DNA of 60,181 nucleotides from Lentisphaeria bacterium (lineage in GTDB: Bacteria > Verrucomicrobiota > Lentisphaeria > Victivallales > UBA1829). How positions within the stretch are numbered: position 1 is the stretch's first letter; the number at the start of each line of letters is the position of its first letter. Where the stretch lies: the NCBI GenBank assembly GCA_003526375.1, contig DPDG01000051.1:1-60181 (forward strand). The letters run 5' to 3'. The notes beneath the pieces were generated by a model. It ran no database searches. It worked only from the letters and a program-made list of their open reading frames with translations, and was not told the origin of the DNA. Made by a program: the position numbers and the translations under genes. Positions 52,156 to 60,181 of the stretch are shown in pieces.

Positions 52156-55089
52156 ATGAAAGCAGATGAGTCACTGGAACAAATTTTCAAGGTTCAGGCG
52201 GGGAAGCTTGAAGAGAGCTATGCGCGCCTGAAGCAAGTCATGCCGTCTTATTTCTTCAAAAGCGTATCGACGGAGGATCTTGCCGCAATTCTTCCGATGG
52301 CGGCGGAACTGGAAAATAAATCCGGCATTCAGATGATTGAACGCCCGGACCGGATTCTGATGGTTTATCTTAAAAGCGAAACATGCAATCCGGTCTGCAC
52401 CAGTCGTTTCTTTGCGGGGAAACGGATTCTGCGTTCGATTATTCATGAGTCGGCGCTCCTTGACGGCTCCGGCGGAATCATCGTGATCGAGCAGATAACG
52501 AAGGATGTTCCCGGACCTGAAATGAAGCCGTTGTTCAGCAGCGGGCAGATTGAGGCGGAATACCGGAAATTTTATGAGCGGCTCCCTGAAAATTTGAAGG
52601 AAACGGCGGAATCCATCTGCTGGCGTGATGTCGAGGACCTTGATCTTGAACGGATCGCAAAGAGACTGCGTCTTGTCTGCGAGGTGCGGAAACGCGACTA
52701 TTCCCTGACGGAGATCGAAAACGTCGGCGGAAACGAATACCGTATCACGATGGCGGTTGCGGTTGTCGCCCGTTCGGAAGGCTACTATGCACAGACTCTT
52801 GAACAGCTTGAGGCAAGCGGATTCAAGGTGACGCGCTCTTATCTGCGCAATTTCACTGCCGGCGGCGCTCCCGATGATTTCCGGCGCAAGGCGGTGCGCG
52901 TCAACACATATTATATCGTCCCCGTAAAGCCGGGGGCGGATGCGCCGGAAAAGATGATCAACCTCAAACGCGAACTGAATGAACTCGCATGGAGCCCGCA
53001 GTTCGATCTCTTTGAACGGGAACTGCTGGTTCGCAACGAGTTCTGCTGTGCTTCGGTCAACCTTCTGCGCGCTGCATCCGAATTCGTTCATTCGCAACTC
53101 TCTTTTGTGGACCGCAACGCCTATTCCCTGCCGGAAATTCAGCGTTTCATGGCGACATATCCGGCGGTTCTGCGCAGACTTGCCGATGCTTTTGAATCAA
53201 AATTCCATCCGGACGGCCCCTCTCTGGATTTCGGCAAAGCAATTCAGGAGGTCCGCGAGGAGATTGCGAACATCAACAGCGGCATGGCGGAGAAGGACGC
53301 AAAGGTGAAAGTCGTGCTCTCCTCCGTAACGGATTTCATCTGCTGCATTCTGAAAAGCAACTATTATTCCGAAAAGAAAACGGCTCTTGCATTCGGGCTT
53401 GATCCGGCTTTCATGCGCCATTATGAATCGATTTCCGAATCTTACGGAAAGGCGTTTCCGCCGGAACGTCCGTACGGCGTTTTCTTTTTCTGGCGGCGCA
53501 ATGTGAGCGGTTTCCAGATCCGCTTTTCGGAAATCGCCCGAGGCGGCTGGCGGACCGTCGCACCGAAACCGGTGAAAAGTCTTCTGGAGAGCGGCGATTC
53601 CTTCGAGCAGGCGCGCAGTGAACTTTTCCGCGAATGTTTCGTGCTTGCCAATACACAGCATAAGAAGAACAAGGACATTTACGAGGGAGGCTCGAAGCTG
53701 GTGACGCTTCTCAAAGTGACCGGCGAGTTTGATTTCAAGACTGAATTGTGGGCTGCCCAGCGTGCTGTTTTCGAGGCATTTCTCCAACTCGTCAATTATG
53801 GCGCGGACGGGAAACTCAGAGACGGAAAGATCGTTGACTTCACCAATCGCGCGGACATCATCGAAATCGGGCCGGATGAAAATATGTCCGACGAGATGAT
53901 CTCATGGATGGGGGACCGTGCCGGAGAAGACGGGTATACGCTCGGTTCCGGGGTGATTTCCGGCAAAGTGGACACTGGAATCAATCACAAACACTACGGT
54001 GTGACTTCATTCGGAGTGTTCCAGTATCTTCTGCGCACGCTCCAATATCTGAAGATCAATCCGGCGCATGACGATTTCAGCATAAAGCTTTCCGGCGGTC
54101 CCTACGGAGATGTCGCCGGAAATATGATCAAACTGCTGAATGCCGAGGATGGAACCGGCGGCTATCGCATGCCGGGACTTCGCATCGTGGCTGTGACGGA
54201 TGGACCGGCGGCGATCTTCGATCCCGCAGGAATCGACCGCAGGGAGCTTTCGCGTCTCGTCCATAGCGCAAACCTGGATTCTTTCGATCCGGCGAAGCTC
54301 GGAGGCGAGGGTGCATTCATGATCTTCAATCAGCCCGACGGTGATTCCCGTTACCCGATGGCTTCCGTCAGCGGCGGGAATCTCCGGCGTGCCATGATTG
54401 CGCGTGACGATTTCATGAGGATGTTTCAGGCGAATATCTGCCATGAAGCGGATGTTTTCATCCCCTGCGGCGGGCGTCCGCAGACCATCAATGCCGGAAA
54501 TTACGGGCTCTATGCGCCGGACGGCAAGCCGAGCTCAAAGGCGATTGTCGAAGGTGCGAATTCATTCATTACGCCCGAAGCGCGTCTTGCTTTGCAGAAA
54601 CTCGGGGTTGTAATTGTCAAAGACTCCTCCGCAAACAAGTGCGGCGTGATTACTTCCTCTTACGAAATTCTGAGCGGGCTCCTGCTGGATAAAAACGAAT
54701 TTTCCGCAATCCATCCGGAACTGGTTGCGGAAATCATGGACCGGCTGGCATTCTGCGCTCGGCGCGAGGCGGAATGGCTCTTTCATGAATTTGAACTGCG
54801 CCGTTCCGTTCCCATGACCGAACTCAGCGATCAGCTTGCCGACCGGATCAATGAGTATAAACAACAGCTGTTCACAATGCTGGATTCCCATCCGGAGCTG
54901 GTGACGGACGGAGTGATTTTCGCGCATCTGCCGCCGCTTTTCAGGAAAAAGTTCGCGGATCGCCTGCACAGGATTCCGCCGGTTTATCGGAAAGCGATTG
55001 CTGCTGTGGAATTATCTCTGCGGATTGTATTCCGCAAAAAACTCTCGCTGGAGGAGGACGTGCGGCAGATCGTCAGTTCCATCGGATGA
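52156..55089 (+). CDS. Large NAD-type glutamate dehydrogenase
   Basis: 977 residues. The catalytic core lies in the C-terminal half: GFQIRFSEIARGGWRTVAPK, then the Lys-containing YEGGSKLVTLL near 510, IEIGPDENMSDEMISWM, a dinucleotide-binding SGGPYGDVAGNMIKLL, and GGRPQTINAGNYGLY with VEGANSFITPEARLAL. This is the pattern of the large (about 115 kDa) NAD-dependent enzymes rather than the 450-residue hexameric class. The N-terminal 430 residues are a regulatory extension, with an ACT-like part possible around 190-260. It converts glutamate to 2-oxoglutarate and ammonia, fitting amino acid fermentation. Monocistronic. Confidence 0.92.
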   Translation: MKADESLEQIFKVQAGKLEESYARLKQVMPSYFFKSVSTEDLAAILPMAAELENKSGIQMIERPDRILMVYLKSETCNPVCTSRFFAGKRILRSIIHESALLDGSGGIIVIEQITKDVPGPEMKPLFSSGQIEAEYRKFYERLPENLKETAESICWRDVEDLDLERIAKRLRLVCEVRKRDYSLTEIENVGGNEYRITMAVAVVARSEGYYAQTLEQLEASGFKVTRSYLRNFTAGGAPDDFRRKAVRVNTYYIVPVKPGADAPEKMINLKRELNELAWSPQFDLFERELLVRNEFCCASVNLLRAASEFVHSQLSFVDRNAYSLPEIQRFMATYPAVLRRLADAFESKFHPDGPSLDFGKAIQEVREEIANINSGMAEKDAKVKVVLSSVTDFICCILKSNYYSEKKTALAFGLDPAFMRHYESISESYGKAFPPERPYGVFFFWRRNVSGFQIRFSEIARGGWRTVAPKPVKSLLESGDSFEQARSELFRECFVLANTQHKKNKDIYEGGSKLVTLLKVTGEFDFKTELWAAQRAVFEAFLQLVNYGADGKLRDGKIVDFTNRADIIEIGPDENMSDEMISWMGDRAGEDGYTLGSGVISGKVDTGINHKHYGVTSFGVFQYLLRTLQYLKINPAHDDFSIKLSGGPYGDVAGNMIKLLNAEDGTGGYRMPGLRIVAVTDGPAAIFDPAGIDRRELSRLVHSANLDSFDPAKLGGEGAFMIFNQPDGDSRYPMASVSGGNLRRAMIARDDFMRMFQANICHEADVFIPCGGRPQTINAGNYGLYAPDGKPSSKAIVEGANSFITPEARLALQKLGVVIVKDSSANKCGVITSSYEILSGLLLDKNEFSAIHPELVAEIMDRLAFCARREAEWLFHEFELRRSVPMTELSDQLADRINEYKQQLFTMLDSHPELVTDGVIFAHLPPLFRKKFADRLHRIPPVYRKAIAAVELSLRIVFRKKLSLEEDVRQIVSSIG

Positions 55090-55229
55090 TTTGCTGTTCC
55101 GCGCCGGCGGATATTCTCCGTTTTTTCATGGTTTTTCCGCCGGTGCCCGTTTCCATGGACACTAGATGTCCATCTGGCGGATGTATTGTGTCTTCTGTCA
55201 ATTAAAACAAGGAGACAGAACCATGAACG

Positions 55230-56633
55230 TCAGATTTTACACCCGCTATTCGCTGAAGCGTCCTCTGAGCCTCTGGGAGAAAGTGATCCGCTGCCTGAGC
55301 CATTGACTGTCCGGTTCAGAAAGCGGTCTGCGGCACAGGCAGCCATGACGCAGAGAAAGGGCAGGGCGGCGAGCTGGTAGCGCGGCATTGCAACGGGTCC
55401 CGTCATGAAAAGATAATATTCCGCGAGCAGGAGAAAAAGCAGGAGCATCATCCAGTCTTTTTTCCAAAGTGCGCGGAACAAGGTATAAAACGCCGACAGA
55501 TAGGTGAGCGCCGCCGCAAGCAGGAGCGGAGCCAGCAGGCAGGGAAGCAGGTAATTGCCGTTGAAATAGTGGCGGATTCCTGCAATGATGCCATGTCTGT
55601 TGATGATGTCCCATGTCCCGCGACCTGTCTGCGTGAGTCCGAGATTCTCAAAGAAACTCGCCGCGTCGGGAATCAGTACCACCGGGCGCACATGCAGGGA
55701 GAGATAACGGAAAGGATGTGCCTTGATGATCTCGGCAAGTTTTCCCTCGAAATAGGAGAAACGGGCTGAAGGCGTCCCGTATCTTTCCGGATGCGCCTTG
55801 AATTCCGCTTCTCCCTCCGCGCGGTAACGGTTCCGCAGTTCCTCACCCGGAATTCCGGTCAGGCGGCTTTCCAGCGCGGAACGGTTGTGCAGAGCCGTGT
55901 CCGCGGAGACGGCGTCGATTCTCCAGCCCGCTCCGTGGTGATGGTTGCGTATGGTCCAGGGGGAAAGAATGCAGAGAAAAAGAAACAGGGAGAGCAGGGA
56001 GCCCCGCAGTTTTTTCCGCCACGGCATTCCCCTGATGCACCAGACCACGAAAAGGCAGGGAACGATCCAGAACAGATTCAGCGGTCGGATCAACAGCGCC
56101 AAGGCGGCAATTGCGACTGACGCAAACAGGAAGACAAGACGCTGCGTCCTGATGAATTTCAGGAAGAAAAAGATCTGGAATGCCAGGAAAAAACAGAACA
56201 GCGTATCGGAAATGAACATCGGGGCAACGGCTATGGCGGTCGGATTCAATGCAAATAGAATTGCCGCCGCAAGCGAGGCTTTCCATGAAGCATAGAGACG
56301 CGCGGACAGAAAAACGGGAATTGCAATCAGCCCCCCCAGCAGAGCCGAGACGAATACGCAGAATCCGAGGCTGTGCCCGCTGATTCCGAGCAGTCCCGCC
56401 AGATACAGGGGGTAGAGCGGCGTCCTGACCAGCGCAGGGGTTCCGCTTCCCGCCGCCGTGCTGTAGGTGCCGTCATGAAGCAGGGAAAGGGCGGGGCCGA
56501 GATAGGTGGCGGAATCGGTCCGCATGACCAGTTCCGGGTTCATGATTCCCGGAATCGCATACAGCAGACGAATCAGGATTGCCGCCGTGGTCACGCAGAC
56601 CAGAGCTGTCTGTATTTTCTTCGTATTGTCCAT
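55230..56633 (-). CDS. GT39/ArnT-like membrane glycosyltransferase
   Basis: 467 residues with about ten to twelve membrane helices. The first luminal loop carries the acidic pair expected for polyprenyl-phosphate-sugar transferases (RTDSATYLGPALSLLHDG). The middle loop contains a conserved-looking region (HPERYGTPSARFSYFEGKL). These enzymes move a sugar or aminosugar from a lipid carrier to protein or lipid A outside the membrane. The last 20 residues (GSGSGSLSPRGSED) are low complexity and probably come from readthrough of a degenerate intergenic repeat. It is separated from the transketolase gene upstream by a terminator. Confidence 0.85.
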   Translation of the reverse strand: MDNTKKIQTALVCVTTAAILIRLLYAIPGIMNPELVMRTDSATYLGPALSLLHDGTYSTAAGSGTPALVRTPLYPLYLAGLLGISGHSLGFCVFVSALLGGLIAIPVFLSARLYASWKASLAAAILFALNPTAIAVAPMFISDTLFCFFLAFQIFFFLKFIRTQRLVFLFASVAIAALALLIRPLNLFWIVPCLFVVWCIRGMPWRKKLRGSLLSLFLFLCILSPWTIRNHHHGAGWRIDAVSADTALHNRSALESRLTGIPGEELRNRYRAEGEAEFKAHPERYGTPSARFSYFEGKLAEIIKAHPFRYLSLHVRPVVLIPDAASFFENLGLTQTGRGTWDIINRHGIIAGIRHYFNGNYLLPCLLAPLLLAAALTYLSAFYTLFRALWKKDWMMLLLFLLLAEYYLFMTGPVAMPRYQLAALPFLCVMAACAADRFLNRTVNGSGSGSLSPRGSEDASANSGCKI

Positions 56634-56650
56634 GAAATGCCTGAAAACCG

Positions 56651-56687
56651 GAAAGACCTGAAGGACAATGCATTCATCCTTCAGGTC
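56651..56687 (-). terminator. Terminator after the transketolase gene
   Basis: Perfect 11-bp stem (56655-56665 with 56677-56687) with an 11-nt loop, 30 bases behind the transketolase stop. The T run on the minus strand is weak (TCTTTCC). Confidence 0.7.
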
Positions 56688-56716
56688 CTTCGTCTCTGTT
56701 AAAAGTCCGGCTGTGA

Positions 56717-58711
56717 TCAGAAGTTGAAGTGCGCCTTCATCTTCTCGATCACGGCGGGAACGGTGAATCCGAATTTCTCGGTGAGAACCTTATACGGTGC
56801 GGATGCGCCGAAGTGATCCAGACCGATTGCGAGTCCCTCGTCGCCGATGAACTTCTCCCATCCGAACGTGGAACCGGCTTCGATGGAAACACGTTTTTTG
56901 CAGGACGGCGGAAGGACGGAGTCTCTGTAAGCTTTATCCTGTTTGAGGAAAAGTTCCCAGGATGGCATGGAGACCACGCGGACTTTCTTGCCCGCCTTGC
57001 GGAGTTCTTCGGCTGTATCCAGTGCGAGATTGAGTTCGGAACCGGTTCCGATCAGAATGTATTCGAAGCCTTCCTCGCAGGAAACGACATAAGCGCCTTT
57101 TTCGAGGGCGACCTTCGGGCGGGCGCATTCGCAGAGCGGACGGAGATCCTGACGGGTCAGGATCAGCGCGACAGGGGATTGCGCCGTAATCGCGTGAGCC
57201 CACGCATGTGCGCATTCGATCGCCTCGGCGGGGCGGATGACCGTCATGCCGGGAATGGTACGGAGCATTGCGAGCTGTTCGATCGGCTCATGGGTGGGAC
57301 CGTCTTCACCGACGAAGAAAGAGTCGTGCGTGAACACATAAATCACCGGAAGCTTCTGGAGCGCGGCGAGCCTGATTGCCGGCTTCATGAAGTCGGAGAA
57401 CACGAAGAAGGTGGAGGAATATGCGATTGCCGCGCCGAAAAGCGCCATGCCGTTCGCGATAAAGCCCATGCCGAGTTCGCGGACACCGAAATGGAAGTTG
57501 CGTCCGGCTCTATTTTCCGGCGAGAAGTAGGGGACTCCCTTGAGATCCGTTTTGGTGGAGGGGGCAAGGTCCGCCGCGCCGCCGTAGAGGGCGGGGACGA
57601 GAGCCGCCGCTTTCTGGAGAATGGTTCCGCTGGATGCGCGGGTCGCAACCGGTTTTTCGACCGGGGCGGCGGCAACCAGTTCCTCAAGCAGATTTGCGGG
57701 AACTTCGCGGTTCATCATCTTGGAAAGCTGAGCCGCCTTGTCGGGATTCGCTTCGACGAACTGCTGGAATTTCGCATCCCATGCCGCTTCCTCTTTTTCG
57801 AGTTCCGCGACACGTGCGTCGATCATATCCCTGACTTCCTGCGGGACATAGAACTCCTGTTCCGGGAAGCCGAGCGCTTTCTTCGCCGCGGCAAGTTCTT
57901 CGACTCCGAGCGGTTCGCCGTGGCTGCTCGCCTTGCCCGCCTTGTTCGGCGCGCCGAATCCGATCGTGGTGGAACCGATGATCAGGGTCGGGCGTCCGTC
58001 GCTCTTCTTCGCTTCCTCAAGAGCCTTTTCGACCTGTGCGTAATCGTTGGCGTTGGCACATTTGATGACGCGCCAGCCGTAAGCCTCGAATCGCTTGCCG
58101 ACATCTTCCGTGAATGCGATTTCGGTGGAGCCTTCGATGCTGATCATATTCGAATCGTAGAAGACGATGATGTTGTCGAGCTTCTGGTGCCCGGCGAAAG
58201 AGGCGGCTTCATGCGTGATGCCTTCCATCATGCAGCCGTCGCCGGAGATGATGTAGATCTTGTTGTCAAGCAGTCCGGTGCCTTCGAGCCCGCATACAGC
58301 GGCGGTGTATTTTGCGGAGACAGCCATGCCGACGCCGGAGGCGAATCCGGTTCCGAGAGGTCCGGTCGTGACTTCGACGCCCGTTGTGTGGCCGAATTCC
58401 GGATGTCCGGGGGTTTTGCTTCCCCACTGGCGGAACTGCTTGATTTCATCCATGGAAAGTCCATAGCCGAAAAGATGAAGCAGACTGTAAATGAGCATGG
58501 AACCGTGTCCGGCGGAGAGCACGAAACGGTCGCGTCCGAGCCAGTTGGGATTCCTGGGATTGTGTTTCATGTGGTTGAACCAGAGGTCGAATGCGAAATC
58601 CGCACAGCCCATGGGCATGCCGGGGTGCCCTGATTTTGCTTTCTGGATTGCGTCTGCCGACAGAAGCCTTACGGTGTCCGCCGCAAGTTTCATCATTTTT
58701 TCGTTTGCCAT
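56717..58711 (-). CDS. tkt: Transketolase
   Basis: 664 residues, full length. It has GHPGMPMGCADFAF and GPLGTGFASGVGMAVS at the start, the TPP/Mg motif GDGCMMEGI, then FHFGVRELGMG, THDSFFVGEDGPTHEPIEQLA and the C-terminal domain with GTGSELNLALDTAEEL. All catalytic histidine regions appear intact. It transfers two-carbon units between sugar phosphates in the nonoxidative pentose phosphate pathway. An AT-rich region with a TATAAT box (58736-58741, minus strand) lies between it and the divergent ruvB gene. Confidence 0.97.
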   Translation of the reverse strand: MANEKMMKLAADTVRLLSADAIQKAKSGHPGMPMGCADFAFDLWFNHMKHNPRNPNWLGRDRFVLSAGHGSMLIYSLLHLFGYGLSMDEIKQFRQWGSKTPGHPEFGHTTGVEVTTGPLGTGFASGVGMAVSAKYTAAVCGLEGTGLLDNKIYIISGDGCMMEGITHEAASFAGHQKLDNIIVFYDSNMISIEGSTEIAFTEDVGKRFEAYGWRVIKCANANDYAQVEKALEEAKKSDGRPTLIIGSTTIGFGAPNKAGKASSHGEPLGVEELAAAKKALGFPEQEFYVPQEVRDMIDARVAELEKEEAAWDAKFQQFVEANPDKAAQLSKMMNREVPANLLEELVAAAPVEKPVATRASSGTILQKAAALVPALYGGAADLAPSTKTDLKGVPYFSPENRAGRNFHFGVRELGMGFIANGMALFGAAIAYSSTFFVFSDFMKPAIRLAALQKLPVIYVFTHDSFFVGEDGPTHEPIEQLAMLRTIPGMTVIRPAEAIECAHAWAHAITAQSPVALILTRQDLRPLCECARPKVALEKGAYVVSCEEGFEYILIGTGSELNLALDTAEELRKAGKKVRVVSMPSWELFLKQDKAYRDSVLPPSCKKRVSIEAGSTFGWEKFIGDEGLAIGLDHFGASAPYKVLTEKFGFTVPAVIEKMKAHFNF

Positions 58712-58821
58712 TTAACTTTCCCTTTTTTGTGTTATATTATATAGGCAGAATAGATTATAAGGTGATACGATACTTTCATAAACGGAAAAAGCAAATTTTT
58801 TTCATACAAAAAAGGTGAGCA

Positions 58822-59862
58822 ATGGCGGAAAGATTCATTACATCCACTTTGAACAGGAAGGACGAGGAGGTGGAGACCACTCTGCGCCCGCAGTCTTTTT
58901 CCTCGTTTCCCGGTCAGGAAAAGGTTAAGGAACGCATGGAGGTCTATGTGCATGCGGCAAGGTCAAGGAACGAGCCGCTCGGCCATCTCCTGCTCAGCGG
59001 TCCTCCGGGACTCGGAAAGACGACGCTCGCCTATATCGTCGCCAACGAAAAGGGATGCGGAATCAAGACTTCCAGCGGACCCGTCATTGAGAAGCCGGGC
59101 GATCTTGCAGGGCTTCTGACCTCGTTGAACGAAGGCGATGTGCTTTTCATTGATGAAATTCACCGTCTGAACACCACGGTGGAAGAATACCTTTACAGCG
59201 CAATGGAGGACTTCTTCATCGACATCATGATCGACCAGGGGCCCGGCGCGCGTTCTGTCCGGCTCAATATTCCGCGTTTCACACTGATCGGCGCGACCAC
59301 GCGGCAGGGAATGCTTTCCGCGCCTCTGCGTTCGCGCTTCCTGCTTTCACTCCGCCTTGACTATTACGCGCCGGAGGATCTCCGGGACATTGTCCTGCGT
59401 TCCTCTAAGATTCTGAATATCGAGATCGATTCCGCCGGAGCTCTGGAAATCGCGCGGAGAAGCCGCGGGACTCCGCGTATTGCCAACAACCTGCTCCGCT
59501 GGACGCGTGACTATGCGCAGGTCAAGGCGGGCGGCAAAGTCACCGAGGAAATTGCGCACAAGGCGTTGACCATGCTGGATATTGATGACCACGGCCTGGA
59601 TGAAATGGACAAGCGCATTCTGGAGACGATCATCGCGAACTTCAAGGGCGGTCCCGTCGGATTGAACTCTCTTTCGGTGGCGATCGGCGAGGAGGCGGAT
59701 ACCATTGAGGATGTCTATGAGCCTTACCTGATTCAGGAAGGCTATATGATGCGCACGGCGCAGGGGCGTCTCGTGACCGACAAGGCATGGCATCTGTTCG
59801 GGCTCACACCGCAGGTTCGCAGAACCCGCAACCCGAAAGACGATCAGCCGTTTTTGCTGTAA
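58822..59862 (+). CDS. ruvB: Holliday junction branch migration ATPase RuvB
   Basis: 346 residues, the normal RuvB length. Seen are LRPQSFSSFPGQEKVKERM, Walker A GPPGLGKTTLA near 60, Walker B FIDEIHRLNT, the sensor GATTRQGML, the arginine finger region SAPLRSRF and the C-terminal winged helix (YLIQEGYMMRTAQGRL). The ATG has AAGGTGAG upstream. With RuvA it drives branch migration during recombination. Neither ruvA nor ruvC is adjacent. An upstream -10-like TATAAG stands at about 58755. Confidence 0.97.
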   Translation: MAERFITSTLNRKDEEVETTLRPQSFSSFPGQEKVKERMEVYVHAARSRNEPLGHLLLSGPPGLGKTTLAYIVANEKGCGIKTSSGPVIEKPGDLAGLLTSLNEGDVLFIDEIHRLNTTVEEYLYSAMEDFFIDIMIDQGPGARSVRLNIPRFTLIGATTRQGMLSAPLRSRFLLSLRLDYYAPEDLRDIVLRSSKILNIEIDSAGALEIARRSRGTPRIANNLLRWTRDYAQVKAGGKVTEEIAHKALTMLDIDDHGLDEMDKRILETIIANFKGGPVGLNSLSVAIGEEADTIEDVYEPYLIQEGYMMRTAQGRLVTDKAWHLFGLTPQVRRTRNPKDDQPFLL

Positions 59863-59884
59863 CCGTTACTTGAGATTTGAAATA

Positions 59885-60175
59885 CGGCAAACTTGTTTGC
59901 CGTGGTGCAGGTGATTCTCGCCTGCCGCGGAGTTTGAGGGCGCGAAGCCCTCATGTTCTTTTCCCGTCGGCGGTTCCACCGCTAAGGGACGAGAAGCGAA
60001 GCTTCGAGAGCCGACGGGTACAGCGCATGACCGCAGGGGATTCCGCCGTAGCTCTCGAACTTGATAGATCAAGTTCTCGCCATTGAGCGGATTGGACCGC
60101 TCCGGCGGGGGGTTTCGTGCTACGCACGACCAGCCTGCGCGGCTGGACTTCGGCAGATGCAAAGCACCTGCACCA
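59885..60175. ncRNA. Nested multi-hairpin element, candidate structured RNA or mobile-element remnant
   Basis: At least ten stems fill 290 bases. A 9-bp closing stem joins 59903-59911 to 60167-60175. Inside lie stems 59935-59941/59947-59953, the long-range 59963-59971/60010-60018 (9 bp) enclosing 59993-59997/60001-60005, the long-range 60043-60048/60103-60108 enclosing 60057-60064/60069-60076 (8 bp) and 60085-60090/60097-60102, then 60115-60120/60124-60129, 60130-60135/60141-60146 and an imperfect 60153-60156/60168-60171 that competes with the closing stem. A separate 8-bp hairpin precedes at 59885-59902. Strand and identity are unknown; open frames across it have no ribosome binding sites and no family features. 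Confidence 0.6.
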
Positions 60176-60181
60176 TACTAT

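Noticed and set aside
56729..58633. Plus-strand open frame of 634 codons
   Set aside because: Antisense shadow of transketolase, created by its codon bias.
59866..60162. Minus-strand open frame of 98 codons at the window end
   Set aside because: Lies over the nested hairpins, has no ribosome binding site and odd composition; better explained by structured RNA.

Overview
The window looks like a chromosomal segment from a Lentisphaerota (Victivallis-like) bacterium or a close PVC-group relative. The basis is five pseudopilin-like proteins with an FTLIELL-type N-terminus and (in most) an H-X9-DG tail, several DUF4838-like and GH123-like secreted proteins, and AAGGAG-type ribosome binding sites. 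This is inferred from protein families; no rRNA or other phylogenetic marker was placed.

Layout. 1-1.2 kb: the end of a membrane protein and a DUF1848 protein. 1.2-6.1 kb: module i (GntR/LacI-like regulator, pseudopilin, large secreted protein). 6.2-10.1 kb: an arylpyruvate/arylacetate operon (iorA, iorB, paaK-type ligase, ACT protein). 10.2-15.1 kb: DMT transporter, D-2-hydroxyacid dehydrogenase, AraC regulator, orphan sigma-54 response regulator, flavin-binding NimA-like protein. 15.1-22.3 kb: module ii (regulator, pseudopilin, two DUF4838 proteins), next to a 3' gene remnant. 22.5-28.3 kb: an envelope operon (CsgG-like, COG3014-like, LpoB-like and YcfL-like proteins). 28.5-31.2 kb: small membrane protein, AraC regulator and Gfo/Idh oxidoreductase. 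31.1-38.7 kb: module iii, a complete cassette lying between two 201-bp direct repeats of the 3' end of the oxidoreductase gene. 38.8-45.9 kb: module iv (AraC, pseudopilin, LamG protein, DUF4838 protein, TIM-barrel protein). 46.2-51.1 kb: module v (ROK-type regulator, GH123-like enzyme, pseudopilin). 51.3-59.9 kb: YczE-type membrane protein, large NAD-glutamate dehydrogenase, GT39-type glycosyltransferase, transketolase, RuvB. 59.9-60.2 kb: a dense nested-hairpin element, probably a structured RNA or mobile-element remnant.

The main theme is modular. Each of five loci pairs one dedicated transcription regulator with one pseudopilin and one to three large proteins predicted to bind or cleave glycans. 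This resembles polysaccharide utilization loci with a pseudopilin where Bacteroidetes would have SusC/SusD. The repeat-bounded module iii suggests that such modules can move as cassettes. Four of the enzymes from different modules also share a C-x-C-x2-C cluster directly after an Asp-containing segment, which may mark a common metal-binding TIM-barrel fold.

Metabolic genes between the modules (IorAB/PaaK, glutamate dehydrogenase, transketolase) fit an anaerobic fermenter of sugars and amino acids. All coordinates and motifs were read by eye; no database search was run.
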